Shown one piece after another: positions 44,134 through 55,200 of a stretch of 64,000 bases of DNA. The DNA is taken from NCBI GenBank assembly GCA_947172415.1, contig OX359196.1, positions 7,459,901 through 7,523,900 of the forward strand, given 5' to 3'. The stretch is from Chondrosia reniformis (taxonomy: Eukaryota > Porifera > Demospongiae > Chondrillida > Chondrillidae). Below the pieces are notes generated by a model. That model ran no database searches. It saw only the letters and a program-made list of their open reading frames with translations, and had not been told where the DNA came from. The stretch's first letter is position 1, and every line of letters starts with the position of its first letter. Made by a program: the position numbers and the translations under genes.

Positions 44134-47100
44134 CGCGGTAAGAACGCTGCTTTGCTAATTCAATTGAGCGTGAATAAAGGTACGCAGATATATAAGATAT
44201 ATAGTTGCAAGGACCTGTTTAAATGACCCTTTTTGAAAGCTATAAATTTATAGTCTGGTGTGGAATTTGTGGCTGGTGCTATCTGTAAAGTCGGTATTTC
44301 ATTAAGTCAGGGAGTTGTAACTGTCGAAGCCATTATAATGTATGCAGGATTCAACGCGGTGATCCCTTCATTCAAAGTATTTAAGTAATCAACTGTACAT
44401 GTAGAGCTATATTAGACTATAGCTATATATCTTCCGCTTAAACGATTATATAATGCAATTAAAATATGTATATAGGCTAAAATTTAAGGTTAGTGTAAAT
44501 GGTCTAGAGTATATATATATATGCATGTGACTATAACTGTTTAAGTTCTGTTATTACATTTACATGCATGTACCAACATATATGCAGTTAGAAGCATTTA
44601 CGATGTATTATAGAAACACCTGCTTCTTCATATTCCTTCATTGTAATCCAGCTTTCAGCAAAGGTGCTAAGATTGGCCAGGATTGACCCTCCCATCCACA
44701 CACTGTATTTTCTCTCTTCTGGTGCAACAACTCTAACCTTGGTATTCCCTGGAGCTAGTTTTGAAACCTCCTTCTGAAGTCTTTCAGCCAATCCATTGTA
44801 CATTGTAGTACCTCCTGAGATGACTATATTATTAAATAGCTCCCTTCTCAGATCTATATCAGTCTTCATAATGGACTGGGTGGTCAGGCTATGGATGCCA
44901 GCTGCTTCCATCCCAAGAAAAGAAGGTTGAAAAAGACATTCAGGACAACGAAATCTTTCATTTCCCACTGTTATTTGCTGTCCATCTGGGAGTGTATAAC
45001 CTATCTCTAATTCTGAACTCTCACTGGCTTTATGCATCTCTTCTTCATAATCAAATGCTACATAGCAAACCTTCTCTTTGATATCTTTGACAATCTCTCT
45101 CTCAGCTGTAGTGGTAAAACTAAGACCTCTTTCTGTTAAAATTTTCATCAAATAATTTGTCAAGTCTCTTCCAGCAAGATCCAGTCTCCCTACTGCATGG
45201 GGCATGGAATAACCCTCATATACAGGCACAGTGTGAGTCACTCCATCACCTGAATCCATCACCACTCCGGTGGTCCTTCCAGCACTGTAGAGAGCAAGCA
45301 CTGCTTGAATGGCCACATACATGGAGGGAACATTGAAAGTCTCAAATAGAATACTGGTCATCCTTTCTCTGTTGGCTTTGGGATTCATGGGTGCTTCTGT
45401 AAGCATGACTGGACATTCTTCAGGTGTGCACCGGAGCTCATTATAAAAGGTGTGATGCCAAACCTGAAATAAACATTTAAATAATTTTAGTCTTTATATT
45501 AGGTCAATTGCAATGTAAACTTTTCAAATGTATGCATATATATATAGGGTACAGCTACACTTTGCTGCACATATATATAAAAATGATTTTAGTAAGGATG
45601 CATATTACATTGTACCTTTTGCATATCATCCCAGTCTGTTACTATTCCGTGATCAACTGGATATTTGAGGGTCAATATTCCTCGTTTGCTCTCTGCCTCA
45701 TCTCCTATGAAGACATCCTTACTGCCCATCCCTATCATCACCCCTTGATGTCGGGGCTGCCCGACTACGCAAGGAAAGACACATCTAGGAGCGTCCTCGC
45801 CAGCGTATCCCGCCTTGACCACCCCAGAACCATTATCAATAACTATAGCTTCTCCCTTGTGCTCGTCTGAAGCATCACTTTCAGTGTCACTCATCGCGGT
45901 AAGAACGCTGCTTTGCTAATTCAATTGAGCGTGAATAAAGGTACGCAGATATATAAGATATATAGTTGCAAGGACCTGTTTAAATGACCCTTTTTGAAAG
46001 CTATAAATTTATAGTCTGGTGTGGAATTTGTGGCTGGTGCTATCTGTAAAGTCGGTATTTCATTAAGTCAGGGAGTTGTAACTGTCGAAGCCATTATAAT
46101 GTATGCAGGATTCAACGCGGTGATCCCTTCATTCAAAGTATTTAAGTAATCAACTGTACATGTAGAGCTATATTAGACTATAGCTATATATCTTCCGCTT
46201 AAACGATTATATAATGCAATTAAAATATGTATATAGGCTAAAATTTAAGGTTAGTGTAAATGGTCTAGAGTATATATATATATGCATGTGACTATAACTG
46301 TTTAAGTTCTGTTATTACATTTACATGCATGTACCAACATATATGCAGTTAGAAGCATTTACGATGTATTATAGAAACACCTGCTTCTTCATATTCCTTC
46401 ATTGTAATCCAGCTTTCAGCAAAGGTGCTAAGATTGGCCAGGATTGACCCTCCCATCCACACACTGTATTTTCTCTCTTCTGGTGCAACAACTCTAACCT
46501 TGGTATTCCCTGGAGCTAGTTTTGAAACCTCCTTCTGAAGTCTTTCAGCCAATCCATTGTACATTGTAGTACCTCCTGAGATGACTATATTATTAAATAG
46601 CTCCCTTCTCAGATCTATATCAGTCTTCATAATGGACTGGGTGGTCAGGCTATGGATGCCAGCTGCTTCCATCCCAAGAAAAGAAGGTTGAAAAAGACAT
46701 TCAGGACAACGAAATCTTTCATTTCCCACTGTTATTTGCTGTCCATCTGGGAGTGTATAACCTATCTCTAATTCTGAACTCTCACTGGCTTTATGCATCT
46801 CTTCTTCATAATCAAATGCTACATAGCAAACCTTCTCTTTGATATCTTTGACAATCTCTCTCTCAGCTGTAGTGGTAAAACTAAGACCTCTTTCTGTTAA
46901 AATTTTCATCAAATAATTTGTCAAGTCTCTTCCAGCAAGATCCAGTCTCCCTACTGCATGGGGCATGGAATAACCCTCATATACAGGCACAGTGTGAGTC
47001 ACTCCATCACCTGAATCCATCACCACTCCGGTGGTCCTTCCAGCACTGTAGAGAGCAAGCACTGCTTGAATGGCCACATACATGGAGGGAACATTGAAAG

Positions 47101-47210
47101 TCTCAAATAGAATACTGGTCATCCTTTCTCTGTTGGCTTTGGGATTCATGGGTGCTTCTGTAAGCATGACTGGACATTCTTCAGGTGTGCACCGGAGCTC
47201 ATTATAAAAG
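43335..47210. repeat. 1,761-bp tandem duplication within the actin cluster
   Basis: Bases x and x+1761 appear identical from about 43335 to about 45449. The tract runs from the middle of actin 2 exon 2 through the actin 3 coding region and into actin 4 exon 2. Includes two identical 454-bp upstream regions (44134-44587 and 45895-46348). Both edges lie inside homologous exon 2 sequence. Confidence 0.85.
44588..45894 (-). CDS. divergent actin 3
   Basis: Two exons, 45894-45616 and 45463-44588; 384 aa. Exon 1 and intron are identical to actin 2; exon 2 is identical to actin 4 except at its extreme 5' end. It is therefore a chimera produced by, or the template for, the 1,761-bp duplication. Full set of actin motifs, open throughout. 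Its promoter region 45895-46348 is the same as that of actin 2 (44134-44587), so the two are likely expressed alike. Confidence 0.93.
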
Positions 47211-47688
47211 GCGTGATGCCATACCTTCAAGCAGATTCAGTGAGGTATATAGACTATATGCATTCATATATGTGAGTAAAAATGTTAACAAATGAACAAT
47301 TTAGGGTTAGGAGTTGCTTTTAATTACAGGAATTTGCATAATATTTATGTTTGAATACAGAGAATGTATATTATATAAAGAAAACTTGATACGTCATTCT
47401 GTTATGTACCTTTTGCATATCATCCCAGTCTGTTACTATTCCGTGTTCAACTGGATATTTGAGGGTCAATATTCCTCGTTTGCTCTCTGCCTCATCTCCT
47501 ATGAAGACATCCTTATTGCCCATCCCTATCATCACCCCTTGATGTCGGGGCTGCCCGACTACGCAAGGAAAGACACATCTAGGAGCATCTTCGCCAGCGT
47601 ATCCCGCCTTGACCACCCCAGAACCATTGTCAATGACTACAGCGTCTCCCGAATGTCCTTCAGAATTTTCGCTCTCCGTATCGCTCAT
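46349..47688 (-). CDS. divergent actin 4
   Basis: Two exons, 47688-47410 and 47224-46349; 384 aa. Start chosen at [15 protein letters not shown] by comparison with actins 2 and 3; the codon upstream in frame is GTG, not ATG. Exon 2 matches actin 3; exon 1 is the same protein family but with its own N-terminus and synonymous changes, and the intron is unrelated (185 bp versus 152 bp). The exon 2 acceptor reads GTATGGCATCACGCC instead of GTTTGGCATCACACC. Divergent from METAP1 with 197 bp between start codons. Confidence 0.93.
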
Positions 47689-47885
47689 TTTAGTCACTTC
47701 AGTTTTAAGTGCTGCACAGCAGTTTATAGCTTTTTTTAATGTTGCTGAAGCTTCTTTTTATAGATTAGCTAGGAATTCAGGACGACTTATTTGAAAGGCA
47801 TCGAAATTCTTGCATTGCAAGTGAATGCAGCAAAAATTCGGTCTACCACGCATTCGCACGCATTCGACTTTCTGACGGTATTAAA
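47689..47885. promoter_or_regulatory. divergent promoter actin 4 / METAP1
   Basis: The 197 bp between start codons. The METAP1 start lies in TTAAAATGGCGGAAGC, a good YY1/TISU-type match overlapping the initiator ATG. Confidence 0.6.
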
Positions 47886-50800
47886 ATGGCGGAAGCAAGA
47901 CTCTGTGAAACGCCGGACTGTAATAACCCTGCCAAGCTTCGCTGTCCTACTTGTATTAAGATGGACATTGAAGGTAGCTACTTTTGCAATCAGGTGAGTC
48001 GTATGTACGAGGTATACGTCAGGAGTCATACTGTTATTGGTACCTTTAGGAATGTTTCAAGTCGTATTGGTCAGTACATAAAAAGATTCACAAGAAGGAA
48101 AGTACGTTTGAGCTCTGTATCTGCTCTATTTTTGGAGTCATTTTAGATGTATTGAAGTTGTAGAAATGATTTTTGAATTTTGTAGATATTTTGTTCATGC
48201 ATCACAATAAATAATTTTATTGCTCATGTGTGTTGTGTCATATTCATCACATTTATAGGTTCTCAAGTGTCAAACGGCAGTTACAATCCATGGCCCAACT
48301 TCAAGTTTACCGGAAAACTGCGACCTTATCCAATGGTGAGGAAGGTGGCCTGTGTGAGCAGTATGCTGCAGCACATTGATTAAACAACTTATGTTTTTTG
48401 CTATATAGTCGGAAAAGCGTACAGTTCCAAGTCATATTCCTCAGCCAGACTATGCAGATGATGAGAGAGGTAGCATGATTGAGGCACTACTCTTGCTGTT
48501 CAGTGCAGAGTAATGGTAGTGACTTAACCAATAGCCATGTGTTTGATTCTCAGCATTCCGTGCTATTTTCTCTTAAAATCATGTTTGAAATGAACACTTG
48601 TGATTTGATTATCACTTTCATCAATTAGTCTTTTATATTTATGTTGATTCAGCCTGCACAGTCTCCAATAGCTAAGCTATCCATATGTCTCCAATAGGGT
48701 ATCCATATGTCTCCAATAGGGTATCCATATGTCTCCAATAGGGTATCCATATGTCTCCAATAGGGTATCCATATAGTGAGATAGAGTCAAAGAAGGCAGG
48801 AAGAATATCTGTTCTCTCAGAGTCTGAGATTGCAGAAATGAGGCTAGTATCTAAAGTTAGTTCAATGCTTGTTCTCCAGGTAATGCACTATAGCTGGTAT
48901 CTAGTGTCAACTAGGTTAATGTGTTTTGTGTGCGTATGCACCTGTACCTTCATTATAAGAGGGAGAGGGAGGTATGCACCTGTACCTTCATTATAAGAGG
49001 GAGAGGGAGGTATGCACCTGTACCTTCATTATAAGAGGGAGAGGGAGGTATGCACCTGTACCTTCATTATAAGTGGGAGAGGGAGGTATGCACCTGTACA
49101 TGTACATATATGTATTATATGTATTATTTATGTAAAGCAACTACCTATTTGCTATAGTCAATAGCTGCAACCTTGATTACCAGCGACAACTGCCTTTACT
49201 TTACTCCCATTTATAAAGCACATAGTTGTGGTTTTGCTTATCACTGTTTCCTCCATTTCCGCTTTATCCAGTTGGCAAGAGAGGTGCTTGATGAAGCCGG
49301 CAAGGCCGTAAAAGTGGGTGTCACCGCTGACGAACTGGACCGGATCGTACATGAGGTAAGTCAAAGTGGGATTGGGTATTTGTAAATATTAGAGATATGC
49401 AAAATTAATGTCTATTTATGGAAAGACATTCAGTTTACTGTTTACTGTGGCTTCACTATACCCACCTACACATGGAGGAAGTTGTGTCTTATCAGCATAT
49501 TTGACACATTCTCCATTCTCTCCCCCAAATGCAGGCTAGCATCGAGAGGGACTGTTATCCCTCTCCTCTCAACTATTACAACTTCCCCAAGTCTTGTTGC
49601 ACGTGGGTGGCATGTGATTACCATGCAGTCACAGTGATAGTTAAACCACAAGGATTACATTTGCATACTCTTAGTATAGTCTCATATATTGGTAACATAC
49701 GTAGTTACAGAAAAATGGTGGTTTTAGATTATTCAACTGCCTCTGTTACGTATCTGATGTTAAAGTAATAGGATATGAAATTTTGATGTGTACAGTCCAT
49801 CCTCACTTGTTAGAGTATGCATGGAGCTATCCAATATAACCAATATATAATATAACCACTGCTGTATGCTTAAAGTTCTTGTCTGAATGTGGCAGTGCCA
49901 TATACTATCAAGTGATGGGAGATAGAGATGGCTGTCTATGATACACATACTTGTGTATTTCATAGGAATGTTAACCTTTGTGGGAATTCCTTGGGTTAAT
50001 CTACTTGGGGCAATTATTGGCATACCTCTTCCCCTGTGTGGCTCATTTGAGATAATTCCTCAGGTTGACATGGCGATAAAAGAAATGCCAAATATTCACC
50101 CAATGAGGGTTGATATAGCCTTAGTCAAGCTATATTAGGAGCCACACAGTGTGGAGGTATGTGTGTATGTGTGTATACACAGCTGGTATGATTGGCTGGA
50201 GCTGGTGTATTAGTGGTCACTGTACACACTAATTGTATAACTAAAGTCTATCTGAGGGTATGTGCATCATTAAATGAAATGCATACAACTAGTTCTTATA
50301 TGATTGCTATGGAATTGTTATATAAGCCCTTGATTGACAGTCATGAGTATGTCAGTGACCTTCCAAGCAAGGTTTCACCAACTGTATTCTTTAGATGTAG
50401 ATTGCTTGGTTTCTCACTTGTCTTGATCAATCTGTACTAACTTGTATTGACATCTGTTTTATCATCACAGGTCTGTGAATGAGGTTATATGTCATGGAAT
50501 ACCAGACAAGCGGCCTCTGGAAGATGGAGACATTTGTAATAGTATGTCACTGCTAAGTTGTTGATTGACTTGCTGTCTTAATCATACTGTATGAATATGT
50601 TTAGTTGATGTGACGGTTTATCATAATGGTTTCCATGGTGACCTAAATGAAACATTCCTTGTTGGTAATGTGGATGAAGAGAGTAAGAAGCTTGTTAGAG
50701 TAGCATACGAGTGCATGATGGCAGGTATTAAAATAGGTAAGTTGGTGTCTTATACGTATATGAACAAATCAAATGAGTTATCTTTTCAGTAAAACTCTAG

Positions 50801-52137
50801 GTAGCTAATGCATGATGTAGAAATTTACTTTGCATTCCTTTGGAAATAGTCAGTCTTGCCCCAGCCAGTGACCCTGGGGTCCAGTGTCTTGCCCCAGCCA
50901 GTGACCCTGGGGTCCAGTGTCTTGCCCCTGCCAGTGACCCTGGGGTCCAGTGTCTTGCCCCAGCCAGTGACCCTGGGGTCCAGTGTCTTGCCCCAGCCAG
51001 TGACCCTGGGGTCCAGTCTTGCCCCTGTCAGTGACCCTGGGGTCCAGTCTTGTCCCTGTCAGTGACCCTGGGGGCCAGTCTTGCCCCTGTCAGTGACCCT
51101 GGGGTCCAGTCTTGTCCCTGTCAGTGACCCTGGGGTCCAGTCTTGTCCCTGTCAGTGACCCTGGGGTCCAATCTTTCCCCTGCCAGTGACCCTGGGGGCC
51201 AGTTAAGGCATAAGAGATGTGTGATTATACTATTCACATACTGCTTCTCCTTGATGCAGTAAAACCTGGTATCAAATACAGAGAGATTGGCAATGAAATT
51301 CAGAAACATGCAAATGCTAACAATTTCTCTGTTGTCAGAACCTACTGCGGCCATGGCATTAATCAGTTAGTATATGCTATGCAATACATGTCCCCTAACA
51401 TGTTATCCCATGAATGTGTGCCCATATACAGGCTCTTTCACTGCGCACCCTCAGTTCCTCATTACTCAAGTGGGTTGTTGGTATTTGTACTACGTATGTC
51501 AAAGCTCTCCCTAACTGCTTCTTGCATGCCTGTCATACCTCTTCAGAGAATAAAGCCATAGGAGTGATGAAGCCGGGGCATACCTTCACTATCGAACCCA
51601 TGATCAGCCAGGGGAGCTGGAGGGACATCACTTGGCCAGACAACTGGACAGCAGTCACTGTGGTACATCCACTCAATAGCACGCTCTATTATATCCTTAT
51701 CAATTGTACTTGAATGTAGTGTTTTAATGAGATGTATGGACGCTGACCAAATTCAAGTGTTGTAAGACCCCAAATATGGTTGCATTTGACTGCCCATTCC
51801 ACAGAGGATATTGATAATGAAACATTAACAGATTAATAGATTTTAGGTTGACAAGACTGTAATTTGTACAGTTGTAGCACAATTTGGGCCGTACTGGTAC
51901 ATTCACAGAATAGATCATTATTGGTGGTTGTACCTAAAGTGTGTGTTAGTGTTAAATAGATTAATTTGGAATGAAACAAGTCCAATGGTCTAGTTCACCA
52001 GTATTGTTGTTGACACTTTATAGGACGGTAAGAGATCCGCCCAGTTTGAACAGACGCTACTAGTGACAGAGACTGGCTGTGACATCCTCACTCTGAGACC
52101 AGATTATGAAGGAAAACCACATTTTATGACTCAATAA
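47886..52137 (+). CDS. METAP1: methionine aminopeptidase 1
   Basis: Thirteen exons: 47886-47993, 48050-48101, 48259-48335, 48409-48469, 48764-48855, 49272-49355, 49535-49602, 50471-50541, 50605-50736, 51260-51365, 51432-51469, 51547-51659 and 52024-52137; 371 aa. It removes the initiator Met from nascent proteins at the ribosome. The N-terminal zinc-finger region ([17 protein letters not shown], then SYFCNQECFKSYW and HKKIH) is complete. The catalytic pita-bread domain shows [20 protein letters not shown], metal-binding Asp residues in [19 protein letters not shown], the ligand His in [10 protein letters not shown], Glu in FTIEPMI and Glu in [10 protein letters not shown]. Intron 4 carries a repeat array of its own acceptor; introns 5 and 9 carry further minisatellites. 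PDS5 starts 121 bp downstream. Confidence 0.95.
48668..48777 (+). repeat. 22-bp minisatellite made of a 3' splice site
   Basis: About five copies of GGGTATCCATATGTCTCCAATA. Each holds CTCCAATAG|GGTATCCATAT, identical around the junction to the real METAP1 exon 5 acceptor at 48763/48764, which is the last copy. Confidence 0.9.
48934..49100. repeat. 38-bp minisatellite in METAP1 intron 5
   Basis: Four copies of GGTATGCACCTGTACCTTCA plus TTATAAGAGGGAGAGGGA, nearly perfect. Confidence 0.92.
50853..51205. repeat. 31/33-bp minisatellite in METAP1 intron 9
   Basis: About eleven copies of CAGCCAGTGACCCTGGGGTC with CAGTGTCTTGCCC. The first five units are 33 bp (CAGTGTCTT type), the rest 31 bp (CAGTCTT type), so the array has two domains. 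It ends about 50 bp before the exon 10 acceptor. Confidence 0.92.
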
Positions 52138-52138
52138 A
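52133..52138 (+). terminator. poly(A) signal overlapping the METAP1 stop codon
   Basis: CAATAAAG: AATAAA includes the whole TAA stop. Only 121 bp remain before the PDS5 start codon, so a very short 3' UTR is expected. Confidence 0.6.
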
Positions 52139-52258
52139 GTCTAAATGTATATTATTTTCCAAGCTGATAGTTTTAATGGAAACGCCCCACTTTGGTCAAA
52201 TTCATATGATCAGGGTTTTACTCTTTCGCTTGCTTCGATTCGGCGGGTTAAAGTTAGC

Positions 52259-55200
52259 ATGTCGAAACGATCCAAGTCGCGTGCCGCCAGTCTGCCAGTA
52301 AAGGAGATTTCATTGAAGCTTGGAAAAGATGAATTGTTACGTAGATTAAAGGTTTGCAGCGAAAAACAAATATTTCGCGGGGTGTATTGGTGCATATGAC
52401 TTGAGCAATAAACATGCACTCGATGGCGTTAATTTGACAGCCTTCTAGTGCTGCATTTATTATAATAATTGTGTCTCTCCATTAGCGGCACGCAAAGAGC
52501 TCTTAGATCTGTCATGATCATTTTTGGTTATTGCTCAATTTAGGAAATGAATTATTGTTCCGTTGCTAGAGCCTGCTTCATTATTAACTCATGAAATATA
52601 ACTTTAAGTTTGATAAGGCCTTTATAGAGTAACTTTTGCAAGAAGAAATATTGTATTTTCTCATACCCTGTGCTGTGTTAGTGTAGCTTTGTAACGGTTT
52701 CTTATTGTATGTTAGGATTGTCATGCATTTCTGAAGTCAACAGCTCAATTGGAGGGGGAACCCCCACTCGGTTTTGCTGAGTTGGCACTCTCATTGGCCC
52801 GGCCTGGGGTCCTCAATCACAGAGATAAAACTGTCAAGTTGAATGCTAGTCTGGCTATTGTGGAAATTCTGCGGGTCTATGCACCCGAGGCGCCTTATGA
52901 AATGGAGGATCTCCAGGTAAGGCCACCCATCCAAGGTCCAGCAGCGACAGTTTCTAATAAAGTACAGATTTCTTATAACTTTTTCACATACATCTTCCAA
53001 CCTTTGGGCATCTGGTCGACTGAATGGCTGGTTATGTACTGTCAGAGGTTCAAATAGAACTTCCTAAAAAACAAGTTTATAAATGCTTCTGATTGCTAGA
53101 GTAGGAATGTCTTTGATGTAGTGATTTCAGAAATTGCTATCCATAGCATTCTGTTGTAATATCCTTGTATGCATAAGTACGTACATTAGTACATACATGT
53201 CTGTGGATCACTGCTTGACTGGCTGTCGTTCTGTAGGAGATACTACTGCTCTTTGTGGAGCAGCTACAAGGACTGGTAGATTCCACAAGTTCTCTGTATT
53301 CAGATTATACTGAGCTACTGCAGGTAGGTCACTCACTGCATTGCTGTTGTGGTGTGACCCCAAATGGTTAACATGTCTGCTTGATTGTCTTGTGGTAGGG
53401 GTTATCAAAGTTTAATGTGTTTCTGGTGAGAACTGATAAAGATGTGAGCGATATATTGGTCAAGCTTTTTGAGGCTATTTTTGACATTGCAAGGTAACAT
53501 TTACATACCTTTGCACAGTGTGTTGATGACATTGTTAGTTGTTATATTCACTTGTATTGGGCCACTTTGCTCTACTTCTCCTTTCACTGATCCAGTAAAT
53601 GTGATGTAGCAGTGAGAAACACTCTCCTTCACATTATGACAGTCATCCTCAGGGAAGCGGAGCACATGCCAAAAGATGTCATTGAGTGTATCCTATTACA
53701 ATTGACTATATCAGTAAGTTAACGCATGAAACATCTTTTTAATATTGAAGTCATGTGGTGTATCTACATATATATGTACGTACGTATATACTGTAGTAGT
53801 AATTTAGGAAGTGTAAAGAATATGTAATGTTCCATTCTTCACTCTTCTCAGGATGAAATGTCTCCAGGTTACCAGCTTTCCTCCTCCGTGGTAAAGCAGA
53901 CTGCATCCAATATTGAACCATACATTAGACAGGTAATCCCATAGATAGACAGGTAATTCCATAGATAGACAGCTATCCCATAGATAGACAGGTAATTCCA
54001 TAGATAGACAGGTAATCCCATAGATAGACAGGTAATTCCATAGATAGACAGGTATCCCATAGATAGACAGGTAATTCCATAGATAGACAGGTATCCCATA
54101 GATAGACAGGTATCTCATAGATAGACAGGTATCCCGTAGATAGACAGGTATCCCATAGATAGACAGGTATCCCATAGATAGTCAGGTAATCCCATAGATG
54201 GACAGCTATCCCATAGATAGACAGCAGGTATTGCATAGATAGACAGGTATCCCATAGATAGACAGGTATCCCATAGATACAGATACTGAAGTCCTCTCAT
54301 TTGAACATATGTACATATATGTATGTACAGTAATTGTATATCATTACTACTACTGCTGCTGCTGCAGGCAATTATAAGTGTGTTGTTAGTTGGAAACCAA
54401 TCAGACAGCAATATTGCTGACAAGGTCTATGACATCATATTCCAGTTGAGCAGGATCCAGCTCTCCACCCTCACCTCTGTGGTTCCGCAGTTGGAGCTGC
54501 AGGTCAAGGTACAGAGACGGCACACCTCAACTTACATATGTACTGAGAACTGGACAATATTGTGAATTTGTGTGGCTCTAGAATGATGCTAGAAGTGAAC
54601 GGTTGAAATGTGTTCAGTTGTTGGGAAAGATCTTTTGTGAGAAAGGGTTGCAGTATGTCCTACAGAACCCAGGTCTGTGGAACTGCTACATTGGCAGGTA
54701 CGTGTGTACATGATGACATCTCACAATGAATGTATTGAGAAGTGTTGGCCCTCATATGTAGGATACAAAATGTGCTGTTATCATTTAACAGCTAATAGCT
54801 ATTTCAAATTATATACATAACTTGAGGTGTATATATGAAATGATCCAAATACTCTAAGAATACCCAACTGAACTTTCCTTAAATAACTGTCTATCTTTTG
54901 TGTGCGTGTAATCTGTTCTGTGCAGGTTTGAAGATATTGACTATCACTTGAGAATAGAAATGATAAGACAGTCCAAGGATCTCTTTGATTGTCAAATAGC
55001 AGACAATAGTGTAACAAGTAGGTATTGGTGTATTCACACATCCCTCCCTATTGTGTGTGAGTACTTTGTGTGTGACTGTGTGTACATTAGATGGGTTGGT
55101 GAGTCGTGCTCACGACACGGAGGAGAAGGTACGGTTACAAGTAATACAAACTGTGTCTGACATGGCCACACAGCACTTCCAAAACATTCCCGAAAAGGTA

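Noticed and set aside
43747-45870. Identical 120-codon plus frames at 43747 and 45508
   Set aside because: Antisense of actin exon 1; identity only reflects the 1,761-bp duplication.
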